From the NCBI RefSeq assembly GCF_900104555.1, contig NZ_FNJU01000006.1, positions 129,718 through 193,717 on the forward strand: a stretch of 64,000 nt of DNA, written 5' to 3'. The stretch is from Litchfieldia salsa (GTDB lineage: Bacteria; Bacillota; Bacilli; Bacillales; Bacillaceae_L). Made by a program: the position numbers and the translations under genes. Shown here piece after piece: positions 28,914-39,116 of this stretch (its first letter is position 1; each line of letters starts with the position of its first letter). Below the pieces are notes generated by a model that saw only the letters and a list, made by a program, of their open reading frames with translations, was not told the DNA's origin and searched no databases.

Positions 28914-28946
28914 CTCTTTGCATGTTAGATTTGGAGGAATCATATA

Positions 28947-31733
28947 TTGAATTATATGTACACATCAGTTGTTCTTCATGCGCATTTACCATATGTCAGG
29001 CACCATAGTGGAAATGAACTTGAAGAAAGATGGTTATATGAAGCGATTGCTGAATCATATATCCCACTTATTTGGAAATTAGAAAACGACACACATCAAA
29101 GAAAATGGACCTTATCCCTTTCTCCAACCCTAATGGAAATGCTTTCAGATCCTCTATTACAAAAACGCTTCTTAGACTATATCCATAATAATCAATTTCT
29201 CCTTCAGATCGAACAATTAAACACATCAGAGTCAGAAGAGCTTAATGTAATTACTTTCTATATGGAGCGGTATCAAGCAATCATGGATACCTTTGTTAGC
29301 TATAATCATCAACTACTCAATGCATTTATTAAATTTGAAGCACTAGGTAAAATAGAATGTATCACCACTTCGGCAACCCATGCAATATTACCTTATTTAA
29401 TGACTCAACAAGGGATAAATGCCCAAATTAGAGAAGGAATGAACACGTTTGAGAAGTATTTTGGAAAACAACCAAAAGGTTTTTGGTTACCTGAATGTGC
29501 ATATAGTCAAGAAGTCGATAAGGTACTAAGTGAGGCAGGAATAAGGTATACATTTGTTGATCATCATGCATTATTAGAAGCAGAGCCCTTGCCTCAGATG
29601 GGGAGTGGGGCACCTGTAATTTCTCCGAGTGGTGTTGTGTTATTCGGAAGAAACCAAGAACTATCAAATCAAGTATGGAGTGCAACAGAAGGTTATCCAG
29701 GAGATGAAAATTATCGAGAATTTTATCGGGATGTAGGCTTTGATCGAGATGAGTCATATATTAAACCATTTCTTCCTGAAGGAATTAGGGTAGATACAGG
29801 GTTGAAATATTTTAAAATTTCAGGCAAAGAAGAGAAGGAATATTATCGAAGAGATTGGGCAGAAGCAAAAGTCAGTGAACATGGTGATGACTTTTTAAAG
29901 AGACTAGAAAAAACAATGATTCTACATGGAAAACAATCGTATCCTCCTTATACAGTTGTATTACCGTTTGATGCTGAATTATTTGGGCACTGGTGGTTTG
30001 AAGGTCCTGAATGGCTTCATCAGGTTGCTAGTACACATCAAAGCAATATTGAATTTATTACAGGTTCTGATTTTCTCGATCGTCATTTGAAAGACTTGGA
30101 AACCTGTCATGTTTCGTTTTCTACCTGGGGTAGAGATGGATATGGGGATGTTTGGTTAAACGAAAAGAATCAATGGTTCTATCGTCATGCCCACCGAATG
30201 GAAATGGAGATTATTCATTGGGTAGAAAGCTTAGAAACCTGTACTAAGATAGAGAAGTTGGCACTCGAACAAATGTATCGGGAATGGCTTTTATATTCAA
30301 GTAGTGACTGGGCTTTTATGATTGATCAAGGAAATTGTAGAGAATACGCGATGAACAGAATAGAGATTCATCTAAATAGATTCACTTCCATTCTCCAACA
30401 TCTGAATGAAAAAACGCTAACCTTAGAGATGCTTAATGAATATCGAGTTGAATATCCATTTTTATCATCTGCTAACCTAACATACCTCCAATCTTCTAAT
30501 GGGGAAAAGTTTGGAGGTATAGCTTCACAGCAGTTAAAATCTAATGGGCTTAAGATTCTCATGCTATCATGGGAGTTTCCTCCCTTAATAGTCGGTGGCT
30601 TATCGAGACATGTGTTTGATTTATCCAGAGCACTGGTAAAGGCGGGACATCATGTTACTGTCGTTACCACCTTTGTAGAAGACCATCCAATATATGAAAT
30701 AATTGAAGGTGTAGAGGTTTATCGTGTAGAGGGAATGAACGCTCATGCTACTGACTTTTTAGAGTGGATTGGCGGGTTAAATATCAGCTTTGCGAAATTA
30801 GCGATTGAATTAGAGGCCTTAGTTGATTTCGATATCATTCATGCTCATGACTGGTTAGTCGCCATGTCAGCAACTATGTTAAAGGATATGCTTAATAAAC
30901 CATTAATTTCGACGATTCATGCTACTGAATATGGAAGAAATAATGGGATTTATACAGATCTTCAAAATAAAATTCATACAAAGGAGGAAGAGTTAACAAA
31001 AGCCTCAGATGCTGTGATTGTTTGCAGTGATTATATGGCTGAAGAGGTTACTGAATTATTTAAGCTAGAGGAACATCTCGTCCACGTGTTGCCAAATGGT
31101 GTTGACCCTGAGATGCTAGTTGTCAAGAATCAAGGTAAATCAATGGTGGATGAGTATAAGGTTCAATATAGTCACATCATCTTTTCAGTTGGTAGAATTG
31201 TTCAGGAAAAGGGATTTGAAACAATTATCGATGCTGCACCGATTATACTTGAGGAATATCCAGATGTGTTATTCCTAATTGCTGGAAAAGGTCCGATGTT
31301 ACAAGAATATCGGGACAAAGTAGAAAGTCTAAAACTGAATCGAAGTATCGTTTTTGTTGGGTATATTAGTGACGAAGATCGAAATAGATATTTTAATGTG
31401 TGTGATATTACATTATTTCCAAGTCTATATGAGCCATTTGGTATCGTAGCCCTTGAAGGAATGGTAGCAGGTAAACCAACAATTGTATCTGATACCGGTG
31501 GTTTGAAGGAAATCATTATTCATGGTAGTACAGGTCTGAAAATGGAGCCTGGGGCAAAGGAGAGTATGGCTAAGGAAGTGTTACTGTTATTAAGAAATCC
31601 CTCACTGGCTGGTGAGATTGGACTAAGGGGTAAAAATGCAGCCATAGGAACCTACAGCTGGGATAAAATTGCAAATGATACATGTGAATTATTTAAGAAA
31701 AAGGTATATAATACAATTCATGTAAGGGGCTGA
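28947..31733 (+). CDS. Fusion of GH57 1,4-alpha-glucan branching enzyme (DUF1957 type) and GT4 glycosyltransferase
   Basis: 928 aa, TTG start with TTGGAGGA upstream. Residues 1-520: GH57 domain, with HAHLPYVRH (motif 1), [11 protein letters not shown] holding the nucleophile Glu (about 183-193), [13 protein letters not shown] holding the acid/base Asp (about 345-357) and a DUF1957-type helical end. Residues about 530-925: GT4 glycosyltransferase resembling bacterial glycogen synthases, with [30 protein letters not shown], the E-x7-E motif in [16 protein letters not shown] and DTGGLKEII. One polypeptide may thus both elongate and branch an alpha-1,4-glucan. I see no classical glgBCADP genes here. 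Confidence 0.88.
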   Translation: MNYMYTSVVLHAHLPYVRHHSGNELEERWLYEAIAESYIPLIWKLENDTHQRKWTLSLSPTLMEMLSDPLLQKRFLDYIHNNQFLLQIEQLNTSESEELNVITFYMERYQAIMDTFVSYNHQLLNAFIKFEALGKIECITTSATHAILPYLMTQQGINAQIREGMNTFEKYFGKQPKGFWLPECAYSQEVDKVLSEAGIRYTFVDHHALLEAEPLPQMGSGAPVISPSGVVLFGRNQELSNQVWSATEGYPGDENYREFYRDVGFDRDESYIKPFLPEGIRVDTGLKYFKISGKEEKEYYRRDWAEAKVSEHGDDFLKRLEKTMILHGKQSYPPYTVVLPFDAELFGHWWFEGPEWLHQVASTHQSNIEFITGSDFLDRHLKDLETCHVSFSTWGRDGYGDVWLNEKNQWFYRHAHRMEMEIIHWVESLETCTKIEKLALEQMYREWLLYSSSDWAFMIDQGNCREYAMNRIEIHLNRFTSILQHLNEKTLTLEMLNEYRVEYPFLSSANLTYLQSSNGEKFGGIASQQLKSNGLKILMLSWEFPPLIVGGLSRHVFDLSRALVKAGHHVTVVTTFVEDHPIYEIIEGVEVYRVEGMNAHATDFLEWIGGLNISFAKLAIELEALVDFDIIHAHDWLVAMSATMLKDMLNKPLISTIHATEYGRNNGIYTDLQNKIHTKEEELTKASDAVIVCSDYMAEEVTELFKLEEHLVHVLPNGVDPEMLVVKNQGKSMVDEYKVQYSHIIFSVGRIVQEKGFETIIDAAPIILEEYPDVLFLIAGKGPMLQEYRDKVESLKLNRSIVFVGYISDEDRNRYFNVCDITLFPSLYEPFGIVALEGMVAGKPTIVSDTGGLKEIIIHGSTGLKMEPGAKESMAKEVLLLLRNPSLAGEIGLRGKNAAIGTYSWDKIANDTCELFKKKVYNTIHVRG

Positions 31734-31737
31734 TAAC

Positions 31738-32478
31738 ATGAAAGGTGTTATCATGGCTGGAGGAAAAGGTACTAGGCTGCGTCCATTAACTTATCATATG
31801 CCAAAGCCGATGGTGCCACTACTTCATACGCCTGTGATGGAATATAGTATTGAGCTTTTAAAAAAACACGGAATTACTGAAATTGCAGTTACAACGGGAT
31901 ACTTAGCTGAAGACATTAAACAATATTTTGGTGATGGAAGTAGTTGGGGAGTTAATTTAAGCTATTTTGATGAAATTTCGCCGCTTGGTACAGCAGGAAG
32001 TGTAAAAAATGCAGAAGCTTTTCTAGATGAAACGTTTGTAGTAATCAGTGGAGATATCCTAACTGATTTTAACTTAAGTGATGGGATTAACTTTCATGAT
32101 ATGAAAAAATCTACATTAACTATTCTGATGAAGGAAGTAGAAAACCCATCTGAGTATGGGATTCTTACAACAAATAGTGATGGTAGAGTCAATCGTTTTC
32201 TTGAAAAACCTAAATGTCATGAAATTTTTAGTGATTTAATTAATACGGGAATTTACATTGTAAATCCGTCCATTTTTTCACTTATTCCACAAGGTGAGTG
32301 TTTTGATTTTAGCAAGGATTTATTTCCACTATTAATTGAGCAAGAGGACAGAGTGTATGGATATTTAACAAATGGTTATTGGTCTGATATAGGCACATTA
32401 CCTCAATATAAACAAACTAGATATGATTTGTTGAATGATCGGGTGAATTTCAATGTAAGTACAAAAATTGCAAAATAA
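31738..32478 (+). CDS. Sugar-nucleotide pyrophosphorylase (NTP transferase domain only)
   Basis: 246 aa, starts four bases after the GH57-GT4 stop. Nucleotidyltransferase signature [20 protein letters not shown] (about 4-23), [10 protein letters not shown] (metal-binding Asp) and FLEKPKCHE. It makes an NDP-sugar from sugar-1-phosphate and NTP. The sequence most resembles mannose-1-phosphate guanylyltransferase-like proteins, but stops where a C-terminal left-handed beta-helix domain would begin. Operon context suggests that it supplies the donor (ADP- or GDP-glucose) for the GT4 domain; substrate is inference. Confidence 0.85.
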   Translation: MKGVIMAGGKGTRLRPLTYHMPKPMVPLLHTPVMEYSIELLKKHGITEIAVTTGYLAEDIKQYFGDGSSWGVNLSYFDEISPLGTAGSVKNAEAFLDETFVVISGDILTDFNLSDGINFHDMKKSTLTILMKEVENPSEYGILTTNSDGRVNRFLEKPKCHEIFSDLINTGIYIVNPSIFSLIPQGECFDFSKDLFPLLIEQEDRVYGYLTNGYWSDIGTLPQYKQTRYDLLNDRVNFNVSTKIAK

Positions 32479-32609
32479 ACAAAATCCGGTGTCATTTAAA
32501 AAATTAATAGAAATTTGTTGATAAATAAAAAATATACTGGAATTCCTAAAAAGAAAATGATATGATTGTAAAGTCTGATTTATGCTTTTATGTTTGGAGG
32601 GAAATAAAG

Positions 32610-32759
32610 ATGCGTGTTAATGTAACATTAGCTTGTACTGAAACTGGTGACCGTAATTATATTACAACTAAAAATAAACGTAACAACCCAGATCGTATTG
32701 AGTTAAAAAAATATAGCCCAAGATTAAAAAAAGTAACTGTACATCGCGAAACAAAGTAA
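32610..32759 (+). CDS. rpmG: 50S ribosomal protein L33, form without zinc cysteines
   Basis: 49 aa from ATG 32610 with TTGGAGGGAA upstream; the longer frame to 32562 is not needed. L33 pattern from [18 protein letters not shown] to VTVHRETK. The positions that hold two zinc-binding CxxC pairs in the C+ form are CTET and YSPRLKK here, so only one of four cysteines remains. This is the zinc-independent (C-) type. Location before yqgN matches rpmGA. No Zur-like palindrome is visible upstream. Confidence 0.93.
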   Translation: MRVNVTLACTETGDRNYITTKNKRNNPDRIELKKYSPRLKKVTVHRETK

Positions 32760-32793
32760 GCAGTAGGGAGAAATTCCTGCTGTTTTTTTTTGT
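32759..32793 (+). terminator. Terminator of rpmG
   Basis: AGCAGTAGGGA pairs with TTCCTGCT (one bulge), followed by nine T. Confidence 0.75.
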
Positions 32794-32888
32794 GTAAAAA
32801 TATTTATAAACGATAGTTGCTGGCAGGAATGCTAGATTAAAATAGAGAATTAGTATGTATACGGATACAGATACAGGGGTGTAGAGTG

Positions 32889-33062
32889 ATGGGTTGGACA
32901 ATTATCATAGTCGGTTTTATGTTATATGTATGTTTCTGTCTATCAACGATTAAATATCAACTTAAACGAATCATTAATCATCTTAATATAGATGATGAAC
33001 ATAAAGAAACGAAGATTTTAACGAATGAAGAGATAGAGAAGGAGTTAAATGAAAAAGTCTGA
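32889..33062 (+). CDS. yqgO: Small single-pass membrane protein (YqgO-like position)
   Basis: 57 aa: ATG 32889 with AGGGGTGTAG upstream. One N-terminal membrane helix (about 3-20, IIIVGFMLYVCFCLSTIKY) and a charged, Glu/Lys-rich cytoplasmic tail with KETKILTNEEIEKEL. Its end overlaps the next small gene by 14 bases. Position between rpmG and yqgN is that of B. subtilis yqgO, a similarly tiny protein; the name is given on position only. Confidence 0.65.
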   Translation: MGWTIIIVGFMLYVCFCLSTIKYQLKRIINHLNIDDEHKETKILTNEEIEKELNEKV

Positions 33063-33183
33063 AAAGTCACTACATAGATTAAGCTTACCATTTGATAGTG
33101 GTTGTTTAGGCTGCGGTTGTTTACCAGGTTCAGCATTGTTACTTCGCCTTTTAGTGGTAGTTTTTTATAAGGCTGGTTTCTAA
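33049..33183 (+). CDS. 44-residue Cys-rich hydrophobic small protein
   Basis: ATG 33049 preceded by AAGGAGTTAA inside the end of the preceding gene. Basic N-terminus, then a tight CLGCGC cluster (residues about 19-24) and a hydrophobic helix (about 27-41). The last codons (KAGF and stop) read through GGCTGGTTTC, the left terminal repeat of the MITE-like element at 33171-33388, so the natural C-terminus may have been replaced by the insertion. The strong ribosome binding site and overlap support translation. Function unknown. Confidence 0.55.
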   Translation: MKKSEKSLHRLSLPFDSGCLGCGCLPGSALLLRLLVVVFYKAGF

Positions 33184-33388
33184 AAGATAATTGCTTTTAA
33201 AGTAAGATAACCTTTAATTTGGTGAAGTTCGTTGATTGGAACGGAAGGTGTGTGACTCCTGCGGGATTTGCAGGAAGGATGAGACCCCGCAGGCACGAGG
33301 AGGCTCATCACCTGCCCCGCGGAAAGCACACACCTGGAGTGTAAATCAACACCCTTGGTAAATATCAACAAAGTTTACGAAAACAGCC
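33171..33388 (+). repeat. MITE-like intergenic repeat, copy B (full length)
   Basis: Terminal inverted repeats GGCTGGTTTC (33171-33180) and GAAAACAGCC (33379-33388). Inner arms GTTGATT..GGTGTGTG and CACACACC..AATCAAC pair, and the core carries ACTCCTGCGGGA, GAGACCCCGCAGG and GAGGAGGCTCATC. The core matches the reverse complement of copies A and C. Confidence 0.75.
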
Positions 33389-33406
33389 TTTTATAATAAA
33401 GAGATT

Positions 33407-33994
33407 GTGGAAGGGGGACTTGAAATCGTTACAAAACAAGAGTTACGAAAAAAGATGAGAGAACAACTTAAAAGTATTAATCGCGAAACATATGAAAAAT
33501 GGTCATCAGAGATTGCAAGAAATGTTACCCTTACAAATGATTGGAAAATAGCGAATACGATTGGCATTACCATTTCAGGGGATCTGGAGGTAGACACTCT
33601 AGGATTGATTGAAAAGGCTTGGTCAGAAGGAAAAACGGTTTGTACGCCAAAATGCGAGCATACTACAAAAGAGATGAATTTTAGAAAAATTACCGATTAT
33701 AATCAACTAGAAATCGTATATTTTTCCTTGAGAGAACCTATTATTGAACGAACAACTCCCATACCACACGATGAGATAGACCTGTTATTTGTTCCAGGAT
33801 TAGCTTTTACAAAGAGCGGGTATCGTTTAGGACAAGGTGGGGGATATTATGACCGTTATTTAATGAATTATAAAGGAAAGACAACCTCTCTTGCCTTTGA
33901 ACTATCATTAATAGAGGAACTTCCTATTGAACACTTTGATATACCTGTTCAAAAGCTTATTACTAATAAACAGGTACTATCATGCAAAGGCTAG
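33407..33994 (+). CDS. yqgN: 5-formyltetrahydrofolate cyclo-ligase
   Basis: 195 aa from a GTG at 33407, the only usual in-frame start near; its ribosome binding site is weak, and the AAGGGGG just inside suggests that the true start could be a rare codon slightly downstream. Converts 5-formyl-THF to 5,10-methenyl-THF with ATP. Motifs: basic N-terminal KQELRKKMREQ, FVPGLAFTKSGYRLGQGGGYYDRYL (split here as VPGLAF and GQGGGYYDR), ending in IPVQKLIT. Place after rpmG matches yqgN. Confidence 0.92.
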   Translation: MEGGLEIVTKQELRKKMREQLKSINRETYEKWSSEIARNVTLTNDWKIANTIGITISGDLEVDTLGLIEKAWSEGKTVCTPKCEHTTKEMNFRKITDYNQLEIVYFSLREPIIERTTPIPHDEIDLLFVPGLAFTKSGYRLGQGGGYYDRYLMNYKGKTTSLAFELSLIEELPIEHFDIPVQKLITNKQVLSCKG

Positions 33995-33998
33995 ACTT

Positions 33999-34778
33999 AT
34001 GGTTATTCAGATAATTGTTATCTTTATTGTCGCGTACGGAGGTTACCGTGTAAAATCCCTCACTTTTACTGGTGCAGTAGCAACGGTTGGAATAGGGAGT
34101 GCAGTTGCCCTTGGTTTCGGATATAAGGGTCTTGGGTTACTCGGTGTATTCTTTCTTACATCAAGTCTTTGGAGTAAATATAAACGTGAACAAAAAAGTT
34201 CTCTCCAACAAATGGTTCAAAAAGGCGATCAACGGGATTATGTTCAGGTGCTCGCTAATGGAAGCGTACCAGCAATTGCAAGTATCCTCTATGCTTGGTC
34301 CGGTGGAGATGTATATCTTATCGTATTTATCTCTGCTATATGTGCTGCCAATGCCGACACTTGGGCCTCAGAAATTGGTTCCCTTAGCAAGAAACAACCA
34401 ATATTGGTATCTAGTTTACGAAGAGTTAAGGCAGGGACTTCTGGAGCTGTGTCCTTATTAGGTACGATTGCAGCATTATTGGGCTCGATGGTTATTTCTC
34501 TTGTTTCACTTATTCTATGGGAAGAGTTGTCACTGTCGCTTATCTTTATTTTAATCGGTATAGGTTTTTTAGGTAACCTATTTGATACCTTGTTAGGAGC
34601 GCTGTTTCAAGTTAACTACATATGTAGTATTTGTGGAATGCAAACAGAAAAAACGTATCATTGTCAGATTAAAACGGATTATCATAAAGGGATAAGATTC
34701 TGTAACAATGATTTCATCAATTTTCTCTCAATTTTATTAGCTTCGATAATTGGAGGAATCCTATTCTATATTGGATAA
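33999..34778 (+). CDS. DUF92 family integral membrane protein
   Basis: 259 aa from ATG 33999, four bases after the yqgN stop. About six membrane segments; family motifs: SLTFTGAVATVGIGSAVALGFG (here read as TGAVATVGIG), ANADTWASEIGSLSK (about 121-135), VKAGTSGAVSLLGT and GNLFDTLLGA with the paired cysteines CSICGMQTEKTYHC. These fit the DUF92/TMEM19-like family, related to prenyl/phytol kinases, but the substrate is unknown. Probably co-transcribed with yqgN. Confidence 0.85.
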   Translation: MVIQIIVIFIVAYGGYRVKSLTFTGAVATVGIGSAVALGFGYKGLGLLGVFFLTSSLWSKYKREQKSSLQQMVQKGDQRDYVQVLANGSVPAIASILYAWSGGDVYLIVFISAICAANADTWASEIGSLSKKQPILVSSLRRVKAGTSGAVSLLGTIAALLGSMVISLVSLILWEELSLSLIFILIGIGFLGNLFDTLLGALFQVNYICSICGMQTEKTYHCQIKTDYHKGIRFCNNDFINFLSILLASIIGGILFYIG

Positions 34779-35756
<978 letters not shown>

Positions 35757-35769
35757 AGAGCGAAAGGGA

Positions 35770-35806
35770 GAAGTTTGCAGGTTACTATGCTGAAACTTCT
35801 TCTTAT
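35770..35806 (+). terminator. Terminator of ldh
   Basis: GAAGTTTGCAG pairs with CTGAAACTTC (one bulge), followed by TTCTTATT. Confidence 0.65.
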
Positions 35807-35910
35807 TAATTTAGGACTCTTTCTAATTGTGAACAAATACTTTCAATTGTGCTCTTGAAGGATAAAATGAGGCAATTTATCAAAGTATAATCACTAGGAG
35901 GGATGTTTAA

Positions 35911-36090
35911 ATGATGAATGGATTGAGTAGACTTGTCTTGTTTGTAGCTGGCTTATATGGGATTTATCGTTATCGTTATCGCATCATGAATCGTGTACTT
36001 GGAAATCCTGCTGTGCGAAAAACATTTATAAGAATGTCAATGAGTATTCCCTTTGTTAGAAACAAAATGATGAGTCAAGCTTTTCGATAA
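35911..36090 (+). CDS. Small basic protein with N-terminal hydrophobic segment
   Basis: 59 aa: ATG 35911 with TAGGAGGGATG upstream, a very good ribosome binding site. Residues 6-17 are hydrophobic, then a run of alternating Tyr/Arg (IYRYRYRI), and the rest is basic with RKTFIRMSMSIPFVRN. No cysteines, no known domain recognised. It stands alone between the ldh terminator and repeat copy C. Probably a membrane-associated small protein; function unknown. Confidence 0.65.
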   Translation: MMNGLSRLVLFVAGLYGIYRYRYRIMNRVLGNPAVRKTFIRMSMSIPFVRNKMMSQAFR

Positions 36091-36184
36091 TGCTATTTAA
36101 TAGAATGAGGCTGACCTTATAAACGACTCGTTTTTGAGAGAGTGTAGGGTTTAGTCTCATTTTTAGTCACGGGTATGTTTTTAA

Positions 36185-36366
36185 GGATGTTTTCGTATAG
36201 ATTGTTGCTTTTAAAGCCGCAGGCTGAATACACTCCGCGTCCGGCGGGTGACCAGTGAGCCTCCTCGTCGCTATTGCTCCTGTGGGGTCTCACTTTGGCC
36301 ACTGATCCCGCAGGAGTCTACGTGTATTCAGCCTGCTTGTAATTGTCTAAATTTTAGAAAACAGCC
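36185..36366 (-). repeat. MITE-like intergenic repeat, copy C (full length)
   Basis: Ends GGATGTTTTC (36185-36194) and GAAAACAGCC (36357-36366). Inner arms GCAGGCTGAATACAC and GTGTATTCAGCCTGC are perfectly complementary, so the whole element can fold into one long hairpin. Core as in copy A. It fills most of the 360-base gap between the small gene at 35911 and gluP. Confidence 0.8.
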
Positions 36367-36450
36367 TAACTTAAAAAGGGTTGCTTTTTTACAACTAAAG
36401 TTTTCCATAGTAAAATGGGGAAAAGACGAGAATCGAATAGGAGAGAAGAG

Positions 36451-38007
36451 ATGGTTTTTCAACAAGATTATCTTTATTGGAATACGATACATCAGCTAGT
36501 TGTAGAACATCAATACCGATTGATCCAGCTATCTCAAAGTCAGAATGAAGTTTGGTTAGAATCAAACAATAAAAATGCACCAACACTTGTCCGGATTGTG
36601 CGGTATGATCTTGATTGGGCAAACTGGATGCAAAGAGATATGGAACAGGCGGGTAGAAGAATAGAAGAAGTTCGAAAACGAATGAATAAGCGAAAAATGA
36701 ATGCATTAAATCTTTATATCTCTACTTTTCCACCGGTTGATGAATGGAGAGAGAAAACAGATAAACCACTTCTCATAGGAGCAAAAGAACAGACCTCTCT
36801 AATGACAAAGGTCATTCATTCAGAAAATATTCAAGAAGGATTAAAGGACCTTTCAGATATCCTGGGAGAGAAAATCACTCTAGAAATAGAAGGGGTTTTA
36901 TATGACTATATTCAGGTTGAGGAATTAAAGTCGAAGGTGCTTACAGTTTCAAATGAACGTACCAAACAAGAAAAAAAGATATTTTCATATGGAAAACCTT
37001 ATTTTACATACCTTTTTATCTTTATACAAATTTTCATGTTTTTAGTATTAGAAGTTAAAGGTGGAAGCACGAATACAGAAACTTTAATTACCTTTGGAGC
37101 CAAAGATAATTATCTTCTATTACAAGGAGAATGGTGGCGTTTTTTTACGCCGATTATTTTACATATTGGATTTTTCCATTTAGTGATGAATACATTGGCT
37201 TTGTATTTTCTCGGAAGTGCAGTGGAAAAAATCTATGGAAGAACAAAATTTTTAGTTCTTTATTTGGTTGCAGGTTTTGCTGGAACATTAGCTAGCTTTG
37301 TGTTTAGTCCTGCAATTTCTGCTGGTGCTTCTGGAGCTATCTTTGGTTGCTTTGGTGCCCTCCTGTTTTTTGGTGTTATTCATCCTTCTCTTTTCTTTCG
37401 GACGATGGGTTCGAATGTCATTGTTGTCATTGGTATAAATTTATTAATTGGTTTTATATTCCCGGTTGTCGACAATGCAGGTCATATTGGCGGATTAATT
37501 GGTGGTTTTATAGCATCGAGCTTTTTACATTTACCAGGGCAAAAAAAGTATCTGCAAAGAACGATCTCTTTTCTGCTGGCTGCTGCTTTACTGATTGCAA
37601 TGCTGTATGTTGGCTATCAAGTCCAACCTACCTCCAATGATCCCGCATACGCAGTTCGGTTAGCAAAGACATATATTGAAGAAGACAAAGTTAATGAGGC
37701 ATATGAACTCTTAATCGAAGCAGAGAAAAAGAATGAGAATATCCCAGCTGAACTTTATTTCTATCTTTCCTTCACCGAAGTACAACTGGGGAAGCTAACA
37801 GATGCAAAGGAACATCTTGAAATTGTAACAAAGGAACTACCTACACTACATGAAGCACAGTATAATTTAGCACTTGTTTATTCTAGATTAGAAGAGTATG
37901 AAAAAGCAAAATCTTCGATTGAAAAAGCTTTGAATGAGGACCCAGAGAATAAAGACTATCAATCAGTATTGTCAGAAATCAATGACTACCTGGAACATAC
38001 TGAATAA
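36451..38007 (+). CDS. gluP: Rhomboid intramembrane serine protease GluP with TPR repeats
   Basis: 518 aa from ATG 36451 (AGGAGAG upstream). A cytosolic N-terminal domain (1-175) precedes the rhomboid core of about seven membrane helices (about 180-395): HIGFFHLVMNTLALY, catalytic Ser in SAGASGAIFG and catalytic His in NAGHIGGLIGG. The C-terminus (about 400-518) holds tandem TPR-like repeats with VNEAYELLIEAEKKNE and LALVYSRLEEYEKAKSSIEKAL. GluP (YqgP) cleaves membrane substrates and is needed for normal division in B. subtilis. Its 3' end overlaps the convergent gene by 29 bases. Confidence 0.93.
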   Translation: MVFQQDYLYWNTIHQLVVEHQYRLIQLSQSQNEVWLESNNKNAPTLVRIVRYDLDWANWMQRDMEQAGRRIEEVRKRMNKRKMNALNLYISTFPPVDEWREKTDKPLLIGAKEQTSLMTKVIHSENIQEGLKDLSDILGEKITLEIEGVLYDYIQVEELKSKVLTVSNERTKQEKKIFSYGKPYFTYLFIFIQIFMFLVLEVKGGSTNTETLITFGAKDNYLLLQGEWWRFFTPIILHIGFFHLVMNTLALYFLGSAVEKIYGRTKFLVLYLVAGFAGTLASFVFSPAISAGASGAIFGCFGALLFFGVIHPSLFFRTMGSNVIVVIGINLLIGFIFPVVDNAGHIGGLIGGFIASSFLHLPGQKKYLQRTISFLLAAALLIAMLYVGYQVQPTSNDPAYAVRLAKTYIEEDKVNEAYELLIEAEKKNENIPAELYFYLSFTEVQLGKLTDAKEHLEIVTKELPTLHEAQYNLALVYSRLEEYEKAKSSIEKALNEDPENKDYQSVLSEINDYLEHTE

Positions 38008-38857
38008 GCTGAATTGGGTCACCTTCACTTGTTTCAAATAGAATTAAGATATGGCTAGAATCTTTATGAAAAAACAATTGTGGTTCTGAACTTCCAATTG
38101 GGTCAATAACTGTTCCGTCCTTCAATTTTATCCCTAGAAAATAGTTTCTATAAATACCTTCCCACAGCTTACCAATGGTTTGCTGTGTTTTTTCATTATC
38201 CAATTCAAATAAAGGCTGTTCATTATATTCTACTAATTCGCTAAGTGGGAGCTGATTATAATCGGTTGTGTTGATATCGAAGTGATCGATTAAATTAGCT
38301 AAAGCATAAGCTCTGTTTTGTTCGGTTGCATGATCTAATATATCTTTCCACTCTTTTTGAGTGGTTTTTTTAGGTTCGCGAAATGATTCTAATGAACTAA
38401 ATGACGAGTCAATGACATATAAGTGATCACCACTCATTTTTTGAGTGCTTTTTATATGGTTATCGTCATAATGGATTTCTCCATGATGATAAGAAATCGC
38501 TACATAATGACTGCTATCTTCACCGGTGATTTTCGAGTATTGAGCAATTTTTTTGCTTTGATCTTCCCATTCAGACGTTTTTGCTTTTAATCTCCCATCG
38601 GAAAATAGCAGGGATACATCCTGTCTTAAAAAAACTTCTCGATCTAATATTGATGTGCTATCCCACTCAAGTATATGCTCGTCTTCATCTTTCGCGTCTA
38701 TTAAGGTTAGATTGGTTGTAGCAACAGTAAACATGACAGATCGATCTAAAGGGAAAAAAATGATGCTTTCTTGAGTTTCTTCTTTGGTTATGTAGAGAAA
38801 ACCAGCAAACAAAACTGAACACAGAATTGTACTTATGTAAATGATACGCTTCATCAT
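37979..38857 (-). CDS. Membrane-anchored extracytoplasmic protein of unknown function
   Basis: 292 aa from ATG 38857 (CGGAGG upstream; starts at 38863 or 38854 are also possible). N-terminal signal-anchor helix (about 4-22), rest hydrophilic and extracytoplasmic, rich in Asp/Glu/Ser/His. No lipobox. I recognise no domain; segments such as HYVAISYHHGEIHYDDNH suggest beta structure. The coding region overlaps gluP tail-to-tail by 29 bases. No terminator is visible between the two. Confidence 0.75.
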   Translation of the reverse strand: MMKRIIYISTILCSVLFAGFLYITKEETQESIIFFPLDRSVMFTVATTNLTLIDAKDEDEHILEWDSTSILDREVFLRQDVSLLFSDGRLKAKTSEWEDQSKKIAQYSKITGEDSSHYVAISYHHGEIHYDDNHIKSTQKMSGDHLYVIDSSFSSLESFREPKKTTQKEWKDILDHATEQNRAYALANLIDHFDINTTDYNQLPLSELVEYNEQPLFELDNEKTQQTIGKLWEGIYRNYFLGIKLKDGTVIDPIGSSEPQLFFHKDSSHILILFETSEGDPIQLIQYVPGSH

Positions 38858-39116
38858 ATTCATCCTCCGAAATGGGACATCCTTTTTTAACAACCTATGA
38901 GAACAGGAGAAGAAATATGTGAGAGGACTTATCAAAAATAAAGATAAAAAATAAAAGGTTTTGAATCAGGAGTATATTTCCATTATTTTAAGTGTATAAA
39001 GATGAGGTGGATGTATGAATTTGTCTTTTTACGTCCATGATGGATTACTAGGAATAAATGGAACAACGTAAAAGTGTAGATTATGCTGCCTTTTACAATA
39101 GATTGGAGTTGTGTTT

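Noticed and set aside
33180..33371. 63-codon minus-strand frame within repeat copy B
   Set aside because: It is the translation of the intergenic repeat; other copies are not open in this frame.
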